From Bacteriovoracaceae bacterium (lineage in GTDB: Bacteria; Bdellovibrionota; Bacteriovoracia; Bacteriovoracales; Bacteriovoracaceae): DNA of 40,045 bases. Location: NCBI GenBank assembly GCA_947461175.1, contig CANHIY010000011.1, forward strand, positions 1 to 40,045, written 5' to 3'. Of this stretch, positions 1 to 9,333 are shown piece by piece. Numbering within the stretch: the first letter of the stretch is position 1; every line of letters starts with the position of its first letter. Made by a program: the position numbers and the translations under genes. The notes under the pieces were generated by a model that was not told the origin of the DNA, searched no databases, and worked only from the letters and a program-made list of their open reading frames with translations.

Positions 1-1
1 A

Positions 2-1711
2 GTGGATCCGGATGAATTCACGATCCTTAAACCTCTACTCTATTCAGCTGAAAATCCAATCCTGAGGAAGAAAAGAGGAAAAAAACAATTTCGTCTTAAA
101 TATGCCACAGAAGGAAATATAAAAACAAAAAACGAGCTCGTAACCTTTTTGGACCAGGAAAAATTTTCACTTGAGGACAATGACATTATCCAGCTTGCAA
201 AATGGGGAGAGGTCATTGAAAAATACTACTCAAAAATTTATAAGAAATCGACTCCCATGGATATTGAGTGGGCGAAAGATGGTCGCACAAATAAGCTCTT
301 TATTCTTCAAGCACGTCCTGAGACAGTGCATTCCGTTAAACCAAAGAACGAAATCATAGAAATGAAATTAAAGATGAAATCAAAAATCCTCCTCAAGGGA
401 AGTGCTATTGGAACAAAAATAGGATCAGGTCAGGTAAGGATCATTAATGACGTGAGGGACTTATCAAATTTTAGGGATGGTGAAATTCTTGTGGCTGATA
501 TGACCGATCCGGATTGGGAACCAGTGATGAAAAAAGCCTATGGCGTGATTACCAATCGTGGAGGTCGGACTTGTCATGCGGCCATTGTAGGAAGAGAGCA
601 TGGAGTTCCATCAATTGTTGGAACTGGTCATGCAACAACAACATTAAAAGAGGGACAGGAAATAACAGTAACCTGCGCGGAAGGCGAAACTGGATTAGTT
701 ATGGAGGGAAGACTTCCCTATTCTACAAATAAAATAAATGTAACACAACTTCCTAAGATCAAGACAAAAGTCATGGTAAACATAGGAAATCCAGAAGAGG
801 CCTTAAAGATAGCTCAACTCCCGGTTGATGGAGTAGGACTTGCGAGACTTGAATTTATCATTACAGAACATGTAAAGGTTCATCCCTTGGCACTTATTTG
901 TGGGGAAAAGGTTTTGGATGAAAAAGTAAAAGAAGAAATCAGATCTCTTATAAAGGGATATGAAAAAAATCCAAAAGATTTCTTTGTTAAAAAAACATCA
1001 GAAGGGATAGGAATGATAGCTGGTGCCTTTTATCCAAGACCAGTAATTGTGAGAATGTCAGACTTTAAAACTAATGAGTATGCCAACCTCCTGGGAGGGG
1101 CATACTTTGAACCGAGGGAAGAAAATCCGATGATTGGTTTCAGAGGTGCATCTCGATATTATCACAATGATTACCGGGATGGTTTTTCACTCGAATGTCA
1201 GGCGATCAAATATGTAAGAGAAAACATGGGTCTAACCAATATTAAAATCATGATCCCTTTTTGCAGAACCATTGGTGAAGGGAAATCGGTTCTTCATGAA
1301 ATGAAAAAAAATGGTCTTGAACGTGGTGAAAAAGGATTAGAAGTTTATGTCATGTGTGAAATTCCATCAAATGTTTTAGAAATGTCATCATTCGGTGAAA
1401 TTTTTGATGGTTTTTCAATTGGTTCAAATGACCTTACTCAATTGACCTTAGGAGTAGACAGAGATTCTGAACTTCTTGGTCACCTATTTGATGAGCGTGA
1501 TCCTGCAAGTTTAAAAATGATAAGAATGGCAATTGAAGGGGCAAAAAAGGTTGGAAAACCTATCGGAATTTGTGGGCAAGCACCGAGTGATTTTCCAGAA
1601 ATAACAAGATTTTTAATTGACCAGGGGATTGATTCCATATCCCTTAGTCCTGATAGTGTCCTAAAAAGTATCCACGATATTTATGAAGCAGAAAGAAAAG
1701 AGATTACATAA
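2..1711 (+). CDS. ppsA: Phosphoenolpyruvate synthase, C-terminal part (5' end cut by window edge)
   Basis: PEP-utilising mobile-domain signature NRGGRTCHAAIVGREHGVPSIVGTG; C-terminal TIM-barrel motifs GVGLARLEFII, GFRGASRYY, IMIPFCRT, FSIGSNDLTQLTLGVDRDS, GICGQAPSD. The ORF is open at the left edge. Confidence 0.95.
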   Translation: MDPDEFTILKPLLYSAENPILRKKRGKKQFRLKYATEGNIKTKNELVTFLDQEKFSLEDNDIIQLAKWGEVIEKYYSKIYKKSTPMDIEWAKDGRTNKLFILQARPETVHSVKPKNEIIEMKLKMKSKILLKGSAIGTKIGSGQVRIINDVRDLSNFRDGEILVADMTDPDWEPVMKKAYGVITNRGGRTCHAAIVGREHGVPSIVGTGHATTTLKEGQEITVTCAEGETGLVMEGRLPYSTNKINVTQLPKIKTKVMVNIGNPEEALKIAQLPVDGVGLARLEFIITEHVKVHPLALICGEKVLDEKVKEEIRSLIKGYEKNPKDFFVKKTSEGIGMIAGAFYPRPVIVRMSDFKTNEYANLLGGAYFEPREENPMIGFRGASRYYHNDYRDGFSLECQAIKYVRENMGLTNIKIMIPFCRTIGEGKSVLHEMKKNGLERGEKGLEVYVMCEIPSNVLEMSSFGEIFDGFSIGSNDLTQLTLGVDRDSELLGHLFDERDPASLKMIRMAIEGAKKVGKPIGICGQAPSDFPEITRFLIDQGIDSISLSPDSVLKSIHDIYEAERKEIT

Positions 1712-1721
1712 GAAAAAAAGG

Positions 1722-2765
1722 ATGCAGGAAATGGATTTCAAAATTTTTGCTCCTAAAAGCACAGAGCTATTTGGAAAAAAAATATGTGAACACTTAGAAA
1801 TCACTCTCTCCTCAATTGAAGAGAGAGCATTTGAAGATGGAGAACAAAAGATTAGGCCAATGGAAAGTGTGAGAGGTCAAGACGTGTTTGTGATCCAATC
1901 ACTATACACTGATTCCATGGAGTCAGTTCATGATAAAATATGTAAACTACTCTTCTTCATCTCTACCCTTAGAGATTCATTCGCTAAAGAAATAACAGCT
2001 GTTATTCCCTATTTTGCCTATGGAAGAAAAGATCGTAAAACCAAAGACAGAGATCCCATCACATTTAAATACCTAGCACGTTTACTTGAGGCATCTGGAG
2101 CAGATCAAGTAGTATCTATGGATGTTCATAATACCGCCGCCTTTCAAAACGCTTTCCGAATTCCCACGGAACACTTAGAAGCAAGAGTCTTATTTCCAGG
2201 ATATTTGACTGATATTTTATCTAACCATAGCGCAGTGGTTGTTTCACCGGATACAGGCGGAATCAAAAGAGCAGAAACCTTCAGATCAACACTAATGGAA
2301 GTTTATAACAAGGAAATAGGTAAGGCCTATATTGAAAAGGAGCGTACCAAGGATACTTTAATCAGCGGTGGGATTATTGTGGGTGATGTAAAAGATAAGG
2401 TATGCATTATAGTAGATGATATTATTAGCGGCGGAAATACTATTAAACATACCCTTATAGCCTTGGATGAAGCCTGTGCTGGCGATATTTATGTTTGTGC
2501 AACACATGGGGTATTAACGGAAAAATCAAAAGAACTACTTAAACACCCTAGGCTTAAAAAAATTTTCATTACTGATACCATCATCCCCTGGAGAATAAAG
2601 GATATTTTTCCTTGTGAAAAAATCGAAATTATTGATTCTACCCCATTATTTGCGAAGGCCCTGAAACGGATGCAGGAGGGAAATTCATTAACGGAACTCC
2701 TTCATCGGTATCCTCATGCTGTTCAAGAACTATCTTTCCTAAATTCAGATATTGTGAAGCTTTAA
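1722..2765 (+). CDS. prs: Ribose-phosphate pyrophosphokinase family protein
   Basis: PRPP synthetase motifs: YFAYGRKDRKTKDRDPITFKYLARLLEASGADQVVSMDVHN, VVSPDTGGIKRAE, and PRPP-binding loop VCIIVDDIISGGNTI. The ORF track starts at 1683, but the ATG at 1722 or 1731 is more plausible. Confidence 0.9.
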   Translation: MQEMDFKIFAPKSTELFGKKICEHLEITLSSIEERAFEDGEQKIRPMESVRGQDVFVIQSLYTDSMESVHDKICKLLFFISTLRDSFAKEITAVIPYFAYGRKDRKTKDRDPITFKYLARLLEASGADQVVSMDVHNTAAFQNAFRIPTEHLEARVLFPGYLTDILSNHSAVVVSPDTGGIKRAETFRSTLMEVYNKEIGKAYIEKERTKDTLISGGIIVGDVKDKVCIIVDDIISGGNTIKHTLIALDEACAGDIYVCATHGVLTEKSKELLKHPRLKKIFITDTIIPWRIKDIFPCEKIEIIDSTPLFAKALKRMQEGNSLTELLHRYPHAVQELSFLNSDIVKL

Positions 2766-3744
2766 CCAGGTAATATTCTTTATTCAAAATTCTCCGATCA
2801 TCAAAATGAAGAGCACTAATTCTTGCCCTCAAGGTTGCGCGATAACTTTTGTAAAATAATACCAGGGATCTTTCAACTTTATCATGAGTCATTTCCTGGT
2901 AGATATTTAAAAAAAGTTCACCTATATCTGAACGACCTAAAAAATGGCATTCTATAGATAAATAGGATAACTCATCTAAAGGATCAAGCATTCTCATTGT
3001 TTCATTAAACTCAAGGCGATCAATCAGAAGGGGTGGATTAGTAAGACAAATATGCTCAGGACGAAGATCACCATGGGCCTCTATAATACGTCCCTCAAGA
3101 ACTCTTTTGTCAAAAACTCTGGAAGATGAGTAGAGAAAATTTAATTGTTCTTCATGAATATAACTTATTAATTTAGAATCAAGGCAGTATTTATGTCTTG
3201 AAAGTATTTTAAAATTTTCCTTTATGCATGTTTCTAAATGTAACTTATAGTCATCAGTGCTGATTTTAAAGCTAGGAGATTTTTTATAAAATTCCACCAG
3301 AGTATTTGCTGCTTGGTGAAGAAGCTTCATGTCCACACAATTATTTTTTATCTCCTGATCTAATGTAAATTCTCTTGGCATCACCTTCATCCATACTAAC
3401 CAGTCAGCTACTTCTTCATCATGAACCTCATTCAAGATTTCAAAAGAATCATTTTTTTTCACTAAGGGGATTGCCTTTCTATAAAGGCCTGGGGAAAGTT
3501 TCTGGTTAATAAAAACCTCTTTCTCTGAATTTATTTTTCTGTCCTCTATTTCCTCCAGGTTCAAAAAAGGGAAATGAACTGGTTTTTTTAGCTTGAAAGC
3601 TTCTGTTTCGGTTATAAATACCCAGGACATATGTGTTTCAATACATTCAACAGTTTTTGTCTTCACCGGATAGGAAGAAGGATTTCTTAAAAAATTAACC
3701 TTTTTTTGAAGCTCTTGCCATGGATCTCTCCATTTTGTTCTCAT
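2638..3744 (-). CDS. Aminoglycoside phosphotransferase (APH)-family kinase-like protein
   Basis: Brenner-type motif EAHGDLRPEHICL followed by LLIDRLEF; N-terminus HMSWVFITETEAFKLKKPVHFPFL resembles the APH half of DosR-type Rv2004c-like proteins. The AAA half is absent. Confidence 0.8.
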   Translation of the reverse strand: MRTKWRDPWQELQKKVNFLRNPSSYPVKTKTVECIETHMSWVFITETEAFKLKKPVHFPFLNLEEIEDRKINSEKEVFINQKLSPGLYRKAIPLVKKNDSFEILNEVHDEEVADWLVWMKVMPREFTLDQEIKNNCVDMKLLHQAANTLVEFYKKSPSFKISTDDYKLHLETCIKENFKILSRHKYCLDSKLISYIHEEQLNFLYSSSRVFDKRVLEGRIIEAHGDLRPEHICLTNPPLLIDRLEFNETMRMLDPLDELSYLSIECHFLGRSDIGELFLNIYQEMTHDKVERSLVLFYKSYRATLRARISALHFDDRRILNKEYYLVKASQYLNLGKIVLEQHEDTDEGVPLMNFPPASVSGPSQIMG

Positions 3745-3760
3745 GAAAGTCCTCTATTAT

Positions 3761-4405
3761 TTAAAGATGTGATTCAGATGTGGCTTTTGGGGGATGTAGG
3801 ATATCCATGACCTCACTGTCACTTACCTGAGGGAAATGTTCATAAAACTCACCAATGCTATACATGACCGAAGGCACATATAAAACAATCAGGTTATCTA
3901 CAAGGGATTCAATCTCTAAAACTGCATCGGAAGAGGCGACTGGAGTGGCAATAATTATTTTTTTAGGTGAATGGGAACGAATTTCATGAATCGCACATTG
4001 AATTGTTGCCCCCGTTGCAATCCCATCATCAACAACAATAACTGTTTTCCCTCTATAGTTTATTTCTCCAAGACCGTATTTTTCTTTTCTCTTTTCTAAA
4101 CCACCTATTTCTTCTTTTGCACGCTCCTGCAAATAGGTTTTTGAAATGCTATATTTTCCGGCGTGAGAGAGAAAATGTATATGTCCAGAAAGTCCCACAC
4201 ACCCGATAGCAAACTCTTCATTTTCTGGAGCAGAAATTTTATGCACTAAAAGTGCAGTAAGTTCAGCATGGAGGCCATCGGCAATAATTTTCGCCATTGG
4301 CATGGCCCCTCTAGGGATGCCGGCAACCATTATATTTTTATTTTTATACTCACTTAATCTTTTCAGAAGAAGTTCTGCGGCAACAGTTCGGTTGGTAAAT
4401 ATCAT
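3761..4405 (-). CDS. Phosphoribosyltransferase domain protein
   Basis: PRPP-binding loop TVIVVDDGIATGATIQCAIHEIR; N-terminal VAGIPRGAMPMAKIIADGL. Confidence 0.88.
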   Translation of the reverse strand: MIFTNRTVAAELLLKRLSEYKNKNIMVAGIPRGAMPMAKIIADGLHAELTALLVHKISAPENEEFAIGCVGLSGHIHFLSHAGKYSISKTYLQERAKEEIGGLEKRKEKYGLGEINYRGKTVIVVDDGIATGATIQCAIHEIRSHSPKKIIIATPVASSDAVLEIESLVDNLIVLYVPSVMYSIGEFYEHFPQVSDSEVMDILHPPKATSESHL

Positions 4406-4451
4406 CCCGCCCCCATGGTGCGGTCATGATTTGCATATCTTATGCCAAAAA

Positions 4452-5225
4452 TTATCTCTTAAAATACCCCTTAATCATCTTATGAAAGAGAAGAGGAAAA
4501 TGTCTGGCGAGAAAAAGACCTGCTGCAGTTTGTCCTCTTGGGAAGAGGACTTTTTTGTCCCGAATAATCGCCTCTTTTATGAGAGAAGCATAATGCTCTG
4601 GCGAAATGGAATCCAGAGGCATTCTTAGGTTCTTAGCATATTTTATAGAGATCTCATCAAACATCCTGGTTTTAATACCAGGAGTTATTAAACAAAGAGT
4701 CGTGACACCCGTTCCCTCCAATTCTGCCCCTAAGGATTGTGTAAAGGCAACAACGGAAGCCTTTGACGAAGCATAAGTTGTTGCACAAGGAAAGTGCATA
4801 AAAGCTGAAACACTAGAATTGTTGATAATTTTCCCTCGTCCTCTTTGAATCATACCAGGGAGAAGACCTTTTGTGAGATGAACTAAGGACAAAGTATTTA
4901 CCTGAAACATGTTGTAAATATCATCCAGTGACTGATCCTCTAAAAGACCACCCGTTAATTGACCTGCATTATTAAAAACCATGTCAACAGGCACTGAGGT
5001 AAGTTTTTTAATCAAGTCGTCGATGGAACTTCTTTTAGAAAAATCTGAAACAAAGATTGTTACATTCGGAGCGCCCATTTTTTTTAAATTATCCAAAAGA
5101 GATTGGTCATTTTGTCTCATCACAAGATAAAGATGAGCGCCCTCTTTGGCAGCCATTTGCGCAACTGCCAAACCGATACCCCGATTAGCTCCGGTAATAA
5201 GGAAATGACTACCATGAATTTTCAC
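4452..5225 (-). CDS. Short-chain dehydrogenase/reductase (SDR)
   Basis: ITGANRGIGLAVAQ Rossmann motif, NNAG, and YASSKASV (YxxxK) catalytic motif. Confidence 0.9.
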   Translation of the reverse strand: MKIHGSHFLITGANRGIGLAVAQMAAKEGAHLYLVMRQNDQSLLDNLKKMGAPNVTIFVSDFSKRSSIDDLIKKLTSVPVDMVFNNAGQLTGGLLEDQSLDDIYNMFQVNTLSLVHLTKGLLPGMIQRGRGKIINNSSVSAFMHFPCATTYASSKASVVAFTQSLGAELEGTGVTTLCLITPGIKTRMFDEISIKYAKNLRMPLDSISPEHYASLIKEAIIRDKKVLFPRGQTAAGLFLARHFPLLFHKMIKGYFKR

Positions 5226-5344
5226 TCCATACTCCTTTTTAAATAATTTTTCCTAAATGCTCCAGGCCAATGCTGAATACCTCGCACATTCATCGAGAAT
5301 AAATGAAAATTTCCGACAGGTACATTTTAAAATCAGGAGTTTAT

Positions 5345-6013
5345 ATGACTTTATTGTTTAAAATTATCATCCTTTCAGTTCTTAGCATTCATAATGCCTT
5401 CGCAAACGGAGGAGCAACTGCTTTGGATGAAATGATTCTTCATAAAAAAGAAGGTATCAAAAAAGCAAGAACAGCGAGAGAAAAAGAAAAATTATCCACA
5501 GACCTAGATAAAATATTTTCAGAAATGATTGAAACACAGAAAAAAGAATTGGCACAGCTAAAGAAAATGAAAAAAAAACTTTTCCCGAAAGTTCAGGAAT
5601 CCAAAAAAGATTTTTCTCAAATAGAAAAAGATTTCAAAAAAGATTTTGATGACCTTCAGGATGAAATGGACCATATCATTTCAAAATTTAAATACCAGTT
5701 CCAAAAGATCGAAACCGTCTCATTAGGCTATCCCAAAATTGAGATCAAAGAGGATAGCAAGAATTATGACATCATTGCTGAAGTTCCAGGGATTATGCCT
5801 CAAAATATGAAAGTTCAAGTCAAAGAAAACTCTCTCGTTATTGAGGGAGAAAGGTTGGAAGAAACGAATAAACAAGGTCAAGATATTAGCTCGACAGAAA
5901 TAAACTATGGCGAATTTAAGCGCTCAATACCACTAGACCACAAAGTCAATCCTGCTACACTTAAGACCGAAAATAAAAATGGATTACTCATCATCCATGT
6001 GGAAAAAATTTAG
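5345..6013 (+). CDS. Hsp20/alpha-crystallin family protein with predicted signal peptide and coiled-coil region
   Basis: Start ATG at 5345 gives MTLLFKIIILSVLSIHNAFA|NGG (hydrophobic core plus AxA-type cleavage). C-terminal alpha-crystallin domain: YDIIAEVPGIMPQNMKVQVKENSLVIEGER...GEFKRSIPLDHKVNPATLKTENKNGLLIIHVEK. The ORF track starts at 5303. Confidence 0.85.
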   Translation: MTLLFKIIILSVLSIHNAFANGGATALDEMILHKKEGIKKARTAREKEKLSTDLDKIFSEMIETQKKELAQLKKMKKKLFPKVQESKKDFSQIEKDFKKDFDDLQDEMDHIISKFKYQFQKIETVSLGYPKIEIKEDSKNYDIIAEVPGIMPQNMKVQVKENSLVIEGERLEETNKQGQDISSTEINYGEFKRSIPLDHKVNPATLKTENKNGLLIIHVEKI

Positions 6014-6128
6014 TTTATCCCTTCACACTTTAAATTTTAAGAGTTCTTCCATGGGAAATTGAAGTGTGATGTATATAAAAAGGGGAAGAATTTTTGACTC
6101 CATTCATTGCATTTGATAATTTTATAGA

Positions 6129-6704
6129 ATGAAGCTTATGACATTTTTTCTTGGACTCATGTTTTTTATCCATCTGGCCATGGTCATCTATCTTCTTGTA
6201 AGTCCTCAAAGGATGGGAAATGAAATCCATGATAAAAGAAGTGATCCCTTCTTTTCTTTTTTAAATGTATTTCTGGCCTATATACCTATTTTCGGCACAC
6301 AACTTTGGGGCCTTGGTCAAAGGTGGATCGAGCCTGGAAATCCTTTCTTGATTGTTACGGGTGGGATTTTCTTCTTTTTAGGAACGATACTACGTCTCTA
6401 TGCAATAAAAACCTTGGGTAGATTCTTTACCATGGAGATTGGTACCAGAGAGGGACATCAAATGATACAATCAGGTCCATACAAATTCATTAGGCACCCC
6501 TCCTATACTGGTTATTTTTTGATGATTTTAGGAATGGGAGTGGCCTACCAAAATTTATATGCTTTTTTGATTCCTCTATTACAGATAGGGATATTTTTTA
6601 CCAAAAGAATTCCTCAGGAAGAAAAAATGTTGTCTCAAAAATTTGGAGGAGAATATAGCTCTTACCAAAAACGAACCAAAAAGCTCATACCCTGGGTTTA
6701 TTGA
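6129..6704 (+). CDS. Isoprenylcysteine carboxyl methyltransferase (ICMT)/PEMT-like membrane protein
   Basis: Multiple TM segments; GRFFTMEIGTREGHQMIQSGPYKFIRHPSYTGYFLMILGMGVAY is the family core (GPYxxIRHPxYxG). Confidence 0.85.
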   Translation: MKLMTFFLGLMFFIHLAMVIYLLVSPQRMGNEIHDKRSDPFFSFLNVFLAYIPIFGTQLWGLGQRWIEPGNPFLIVTGGIFFFLGTILRLYAIKTLGRFFTMEIGTREGHQMIQSGPYKFIRHPSYTGYFLMILGMGVAYQNLYAFLIPLLQIGIFFTKRIPQEEKMLSQKFGGEYSSYQKRTKKLIPWVY

Positions 6705-7675
6705 CTAGGAACATGAGCATGATGATGAAAAAATATTCAGGCTTTTTCTTTTTACTTTCACTCATTTTTCTTCCTCTTCTCTTACCTAAACCAGTTGAGG
6801 CAAAAGTTTATCTCAATAAGGCCTATGGCCCTCATAAAAGGCAAATTTTTGACCTTTGGGTCCCTGAAAAAATAAAAAAGGCTCCACTCGTCATCTATAT
6901 CCATCCAGGAGGTTGGTCCAAAGGAAGTAAGGAGGAGATCAAAAAGCATTCAGGGATCATTAAAGATTTTAATAATGCTGGAATCGCCCTCGCCTCTATC
7001 AATTACCGGTTCCTAAACAAGGCGCCACTTCAAACCATTATGCGAGAAGATATTGCAGGATTCGTCCAGTTCATGCGCCACCATGCTCGTAAATATAATA
7101 TTGATAAGAGGCGAGTCCTAAGCTTTGGAGAAAGTGCAGGAGGGAGTGCAAGTTTGTGGCTTGCCACACATGATGACCTAGGAGACCCAAACAGTGAAGA
7201 TCCTATAAAAAGAGAATCTACACGAATCCTTGCCGCCGGCCATATTAATGCTCAATTTTCCTATGATTTTCTTGATTGGTACCAGTTTTTCGAGCACGAA
7301 AAAATTGATCAGTTCGTTGGTAGTCAACTCTGGACCAGGTATCATTTCAGGTCTGTCGAGGACCTTCATACGGCCAATGGGAAAAAGATCCGTGAGGGGC
7401 TGGATATGTATGAAAATTTAACACCTGACGATGCTCCTACTTTTTTTTATAACTCCTACCCAAACCTTAGTAGTCAGACACGTGACCACCTATTTCACTC
7501 ACCTATCCATGCCAAGATTCTCTATGAGAAAGCAAAAAAAATGGGAGTGAGAAGTATTCTCAAACTTGATGGGGACAATCCTGTTAATAAAAATCCTTAC
7601 GAAGAGATAAAAAAGTTTTTCATCAAAGAAATCTCTAAATCCAAGAACAATATTCTTTGGTCAATATTTCAATAG
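6701..7675 (+). CDS. Secreted alpha/beta hydrolase (BD-FAE/esterase-like)
   Basis: Signal peptide-like N-terminus; oxyanion motif YIHPGGWSKG; nucleophile elbow GESAGG. Overlaps the previous ORF by 4 nt. Confidence 0.82.
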   Translation: MTRNMSMMMKKYSGFFFLLSLIFLPLLLPKPVEAKVYLNKAYGPHKRQIFDLWVPEKIKKAPLVIYIHPGGWSKGSKEEIKKHSGIIKDFNNAGIALASINYRFLNKAPLQTIMREDIAGFVQFMRHHARKYNIDKRRVLSFGESAGGSASLWLATHDDLGDPNSEDPIKRESTRILAAGHINAQFSYDFLDWYQFFEHEKIDQFVGSQLWTRYHFRSVEDLHTANGKKIREGLDMYENLTPDDAPTFFYNSYPNLSSQTRDHLFHSPIHAKILYEKAKKMGVRSILKLDGDNPVNKNPYEEIKKFFIKEISKSKNNILWSIFQ

Positions 7676-7795
7676 TAAACCCGTCAGACTTTAAATTTCA
7701 GGAATAATCAATCAAGTAAATTTTTCTCGTTGAGGATCATCACCAAAGGTGAAAAGATTTAAGAGATTAATTATCTTAAAATTTTTGGAGATGAG

Positions 7796-9325
7796 ATGAA
7801 AGTTGGAATTCCCCTTGAAACCGGGGTTAGTGAAAATCGTGTTGCCGCCACACCTAAGACTATTCAACGATTAATAAAACAAGGTTTTGAAGTTTTTGTT
7901 GAAAAAGATGCTGGTAAGAAGGCCCTCTTCTCAGATCAAGATTATATTGATGCTGGTGCAGGAATTTTAGATTCTGTTTTTGAACAAGTTGATATTGTTC
8001 TAAAAGTTCTTCCTCCTTCAGAGGATGAAGTGGGTTCTATGAAACCTGGAACCATGCTTGCAAGTTATCTTTGGCCCGCTCAGAATTCAGACCTTTTAAA
8101 TCTTTTGGCCCAAAAAAAAATTAATGCCGTCGCTATGGATGCCATTCCCCGGATTTCACGGGCACAAAAAATGGATGTCCTTTCATCTATGGCCAATATC
8201 GCCGGTTACAGGGCCGTGGTTGAGAGTGCTAATTACTTTGGGAGGTTCATGAATGGACAAATCACAGCGGCAGGAAAAGTTGATCCGGCAAAGGTCCTGG
8301 TCATAGGTGCCGGTGTTGCGGGTCTTGCGGCCATAGGGGCGGCAAAAAATCTTGGGGCCATAGTTAAGGCCTTCGATACAAGAAAAGAAGTGCGTGAACA
8401 AATCCAGAGCATGGGTGCCGAATTTATTACTGTTAACATAGATGAGGATGGCTCAACAGCTTCGGGATACTCTAAAGAAATGAGTCAAGCCTTTATAGAT
8501 GCTGAAATGAGTTTATTTCGGAAAGAGGCAAAAGAAGTTGATATCATCATTACTACAGCGCAAATTCCTGGAAAGACAGCTCCAAAACTTATCCTAAAAG
8601 ACATGGTTGAGTCCATGAAAATGGGTTCAGTGATTGTTGACCTTGCCGCAAGCACGGGGGGAAATTGCGAACTGACAAAACCCGGAGAGGTCTATGTATA
8701 TAACGGCGTTACCATCATTGGTAAACTGGATCAGTTGGCCTCTCAAGCAAGCTGGCTTTATGGAAATAATCTCTGCCACCTCTTAGATGATATGGGTAAG
8801 AATGATCAGTTTAAAATTGACATGAATGACGACATCGTCGGCAGGGCCATGGTTGTGTATGACGGAAAGATTAACTGGCCACCCAAGCCTTTGAGTGTGA
8901 GTGCCAACTCTACAATTAAGAAAGAACAAACCCCACCTCATGGTGACTCTCTAAAAGTACAGGAAGTTCATGGTGGTAAAAATGTTATTTCTTCTGTTGT
9001 GGGCCTTGGGATTATAGCAGTTCTTCTGTTTATTATGGGCCAATTTGCTCCTAAAGAATTTTTATCACATTTTACTGTTTTTGTTCTTTCTTGTTTTGTC
9101 GGCTGGCAGGTCGTGTGGAACGTGTCTCACTCCCTTCACACTCCGCTCATGAGTGTAACCAATGCCATCTCAGGTATTATCATCATCGGCGGGATTCTTC
9201 ATGTTAAAGAGAACCTACTCTCCCCAATTAGTCTTCTCGCCCTGGTTGCCGTTTTTATTGCGACCATAAATATCGCAGGTGGTTTTTTTATTACTCATCG
9301 AATGCTTAAAATGTTCAGAAGGTAG
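7796..9325 (+). CDS. pntA: NAD(P) transhydrogenase subunit alpha
   Basis: N-terminus [81 protein letters not shown]-terminal TM segments. Confidence 0.97.
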   Translation: MKVGIPLETGVSENRVAATPKTIQRLIKQGFEVFVEKDAGKKALFSDQDYIDAGAGILDSVFEQVDIVLKVLPPSEDEVGSMKPGTMLASYLWPAQNSDLLNLLAQKKINAVAMDAIPRISRAQKMDVLSSMANIAGYRAVVESANYFGRFMNGQITAAGKVDPAKVLVIGAGVAGLAAIGAAKNLGAIVKAFDTRKEVREQIQSMGAEFITVNIDEDGSTASGYSKEMSQAFIDAEMSLFRKEAKEVDIIITTAQIPGKTAPKLILKDMVESMKMGSVIVDLAASTGGNCELTKPGEVYVYNGVTIIGKLDQLASQASWLYGNNLCHLLDDMGKNDQFKIDMNDDIVGRAMVVYDGKINWPPKPLSVSANSTIKKEQTPPHGDSLKVQEVHGGKNVISSVVGLGIIAVLLFIMGQFAPKEFLSHFTVFVLSCFVGWQVVWNVSHSLHTPLMSVTNAISGIIIIGGILHVKENLLSPISLLALVAVFIATINIAGGFFITHRMLKMFRR

Positions 9326-9333
9326 AAATTATT

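Noticed and set aside
4302-4628. 108-aa plus-strand ORF antisense to the phosphoribosyltransferase and SDR genes
   Set aside because: Most of it is antisense to two well-supported CDSs; composition looks like shadow ORF and no family features.
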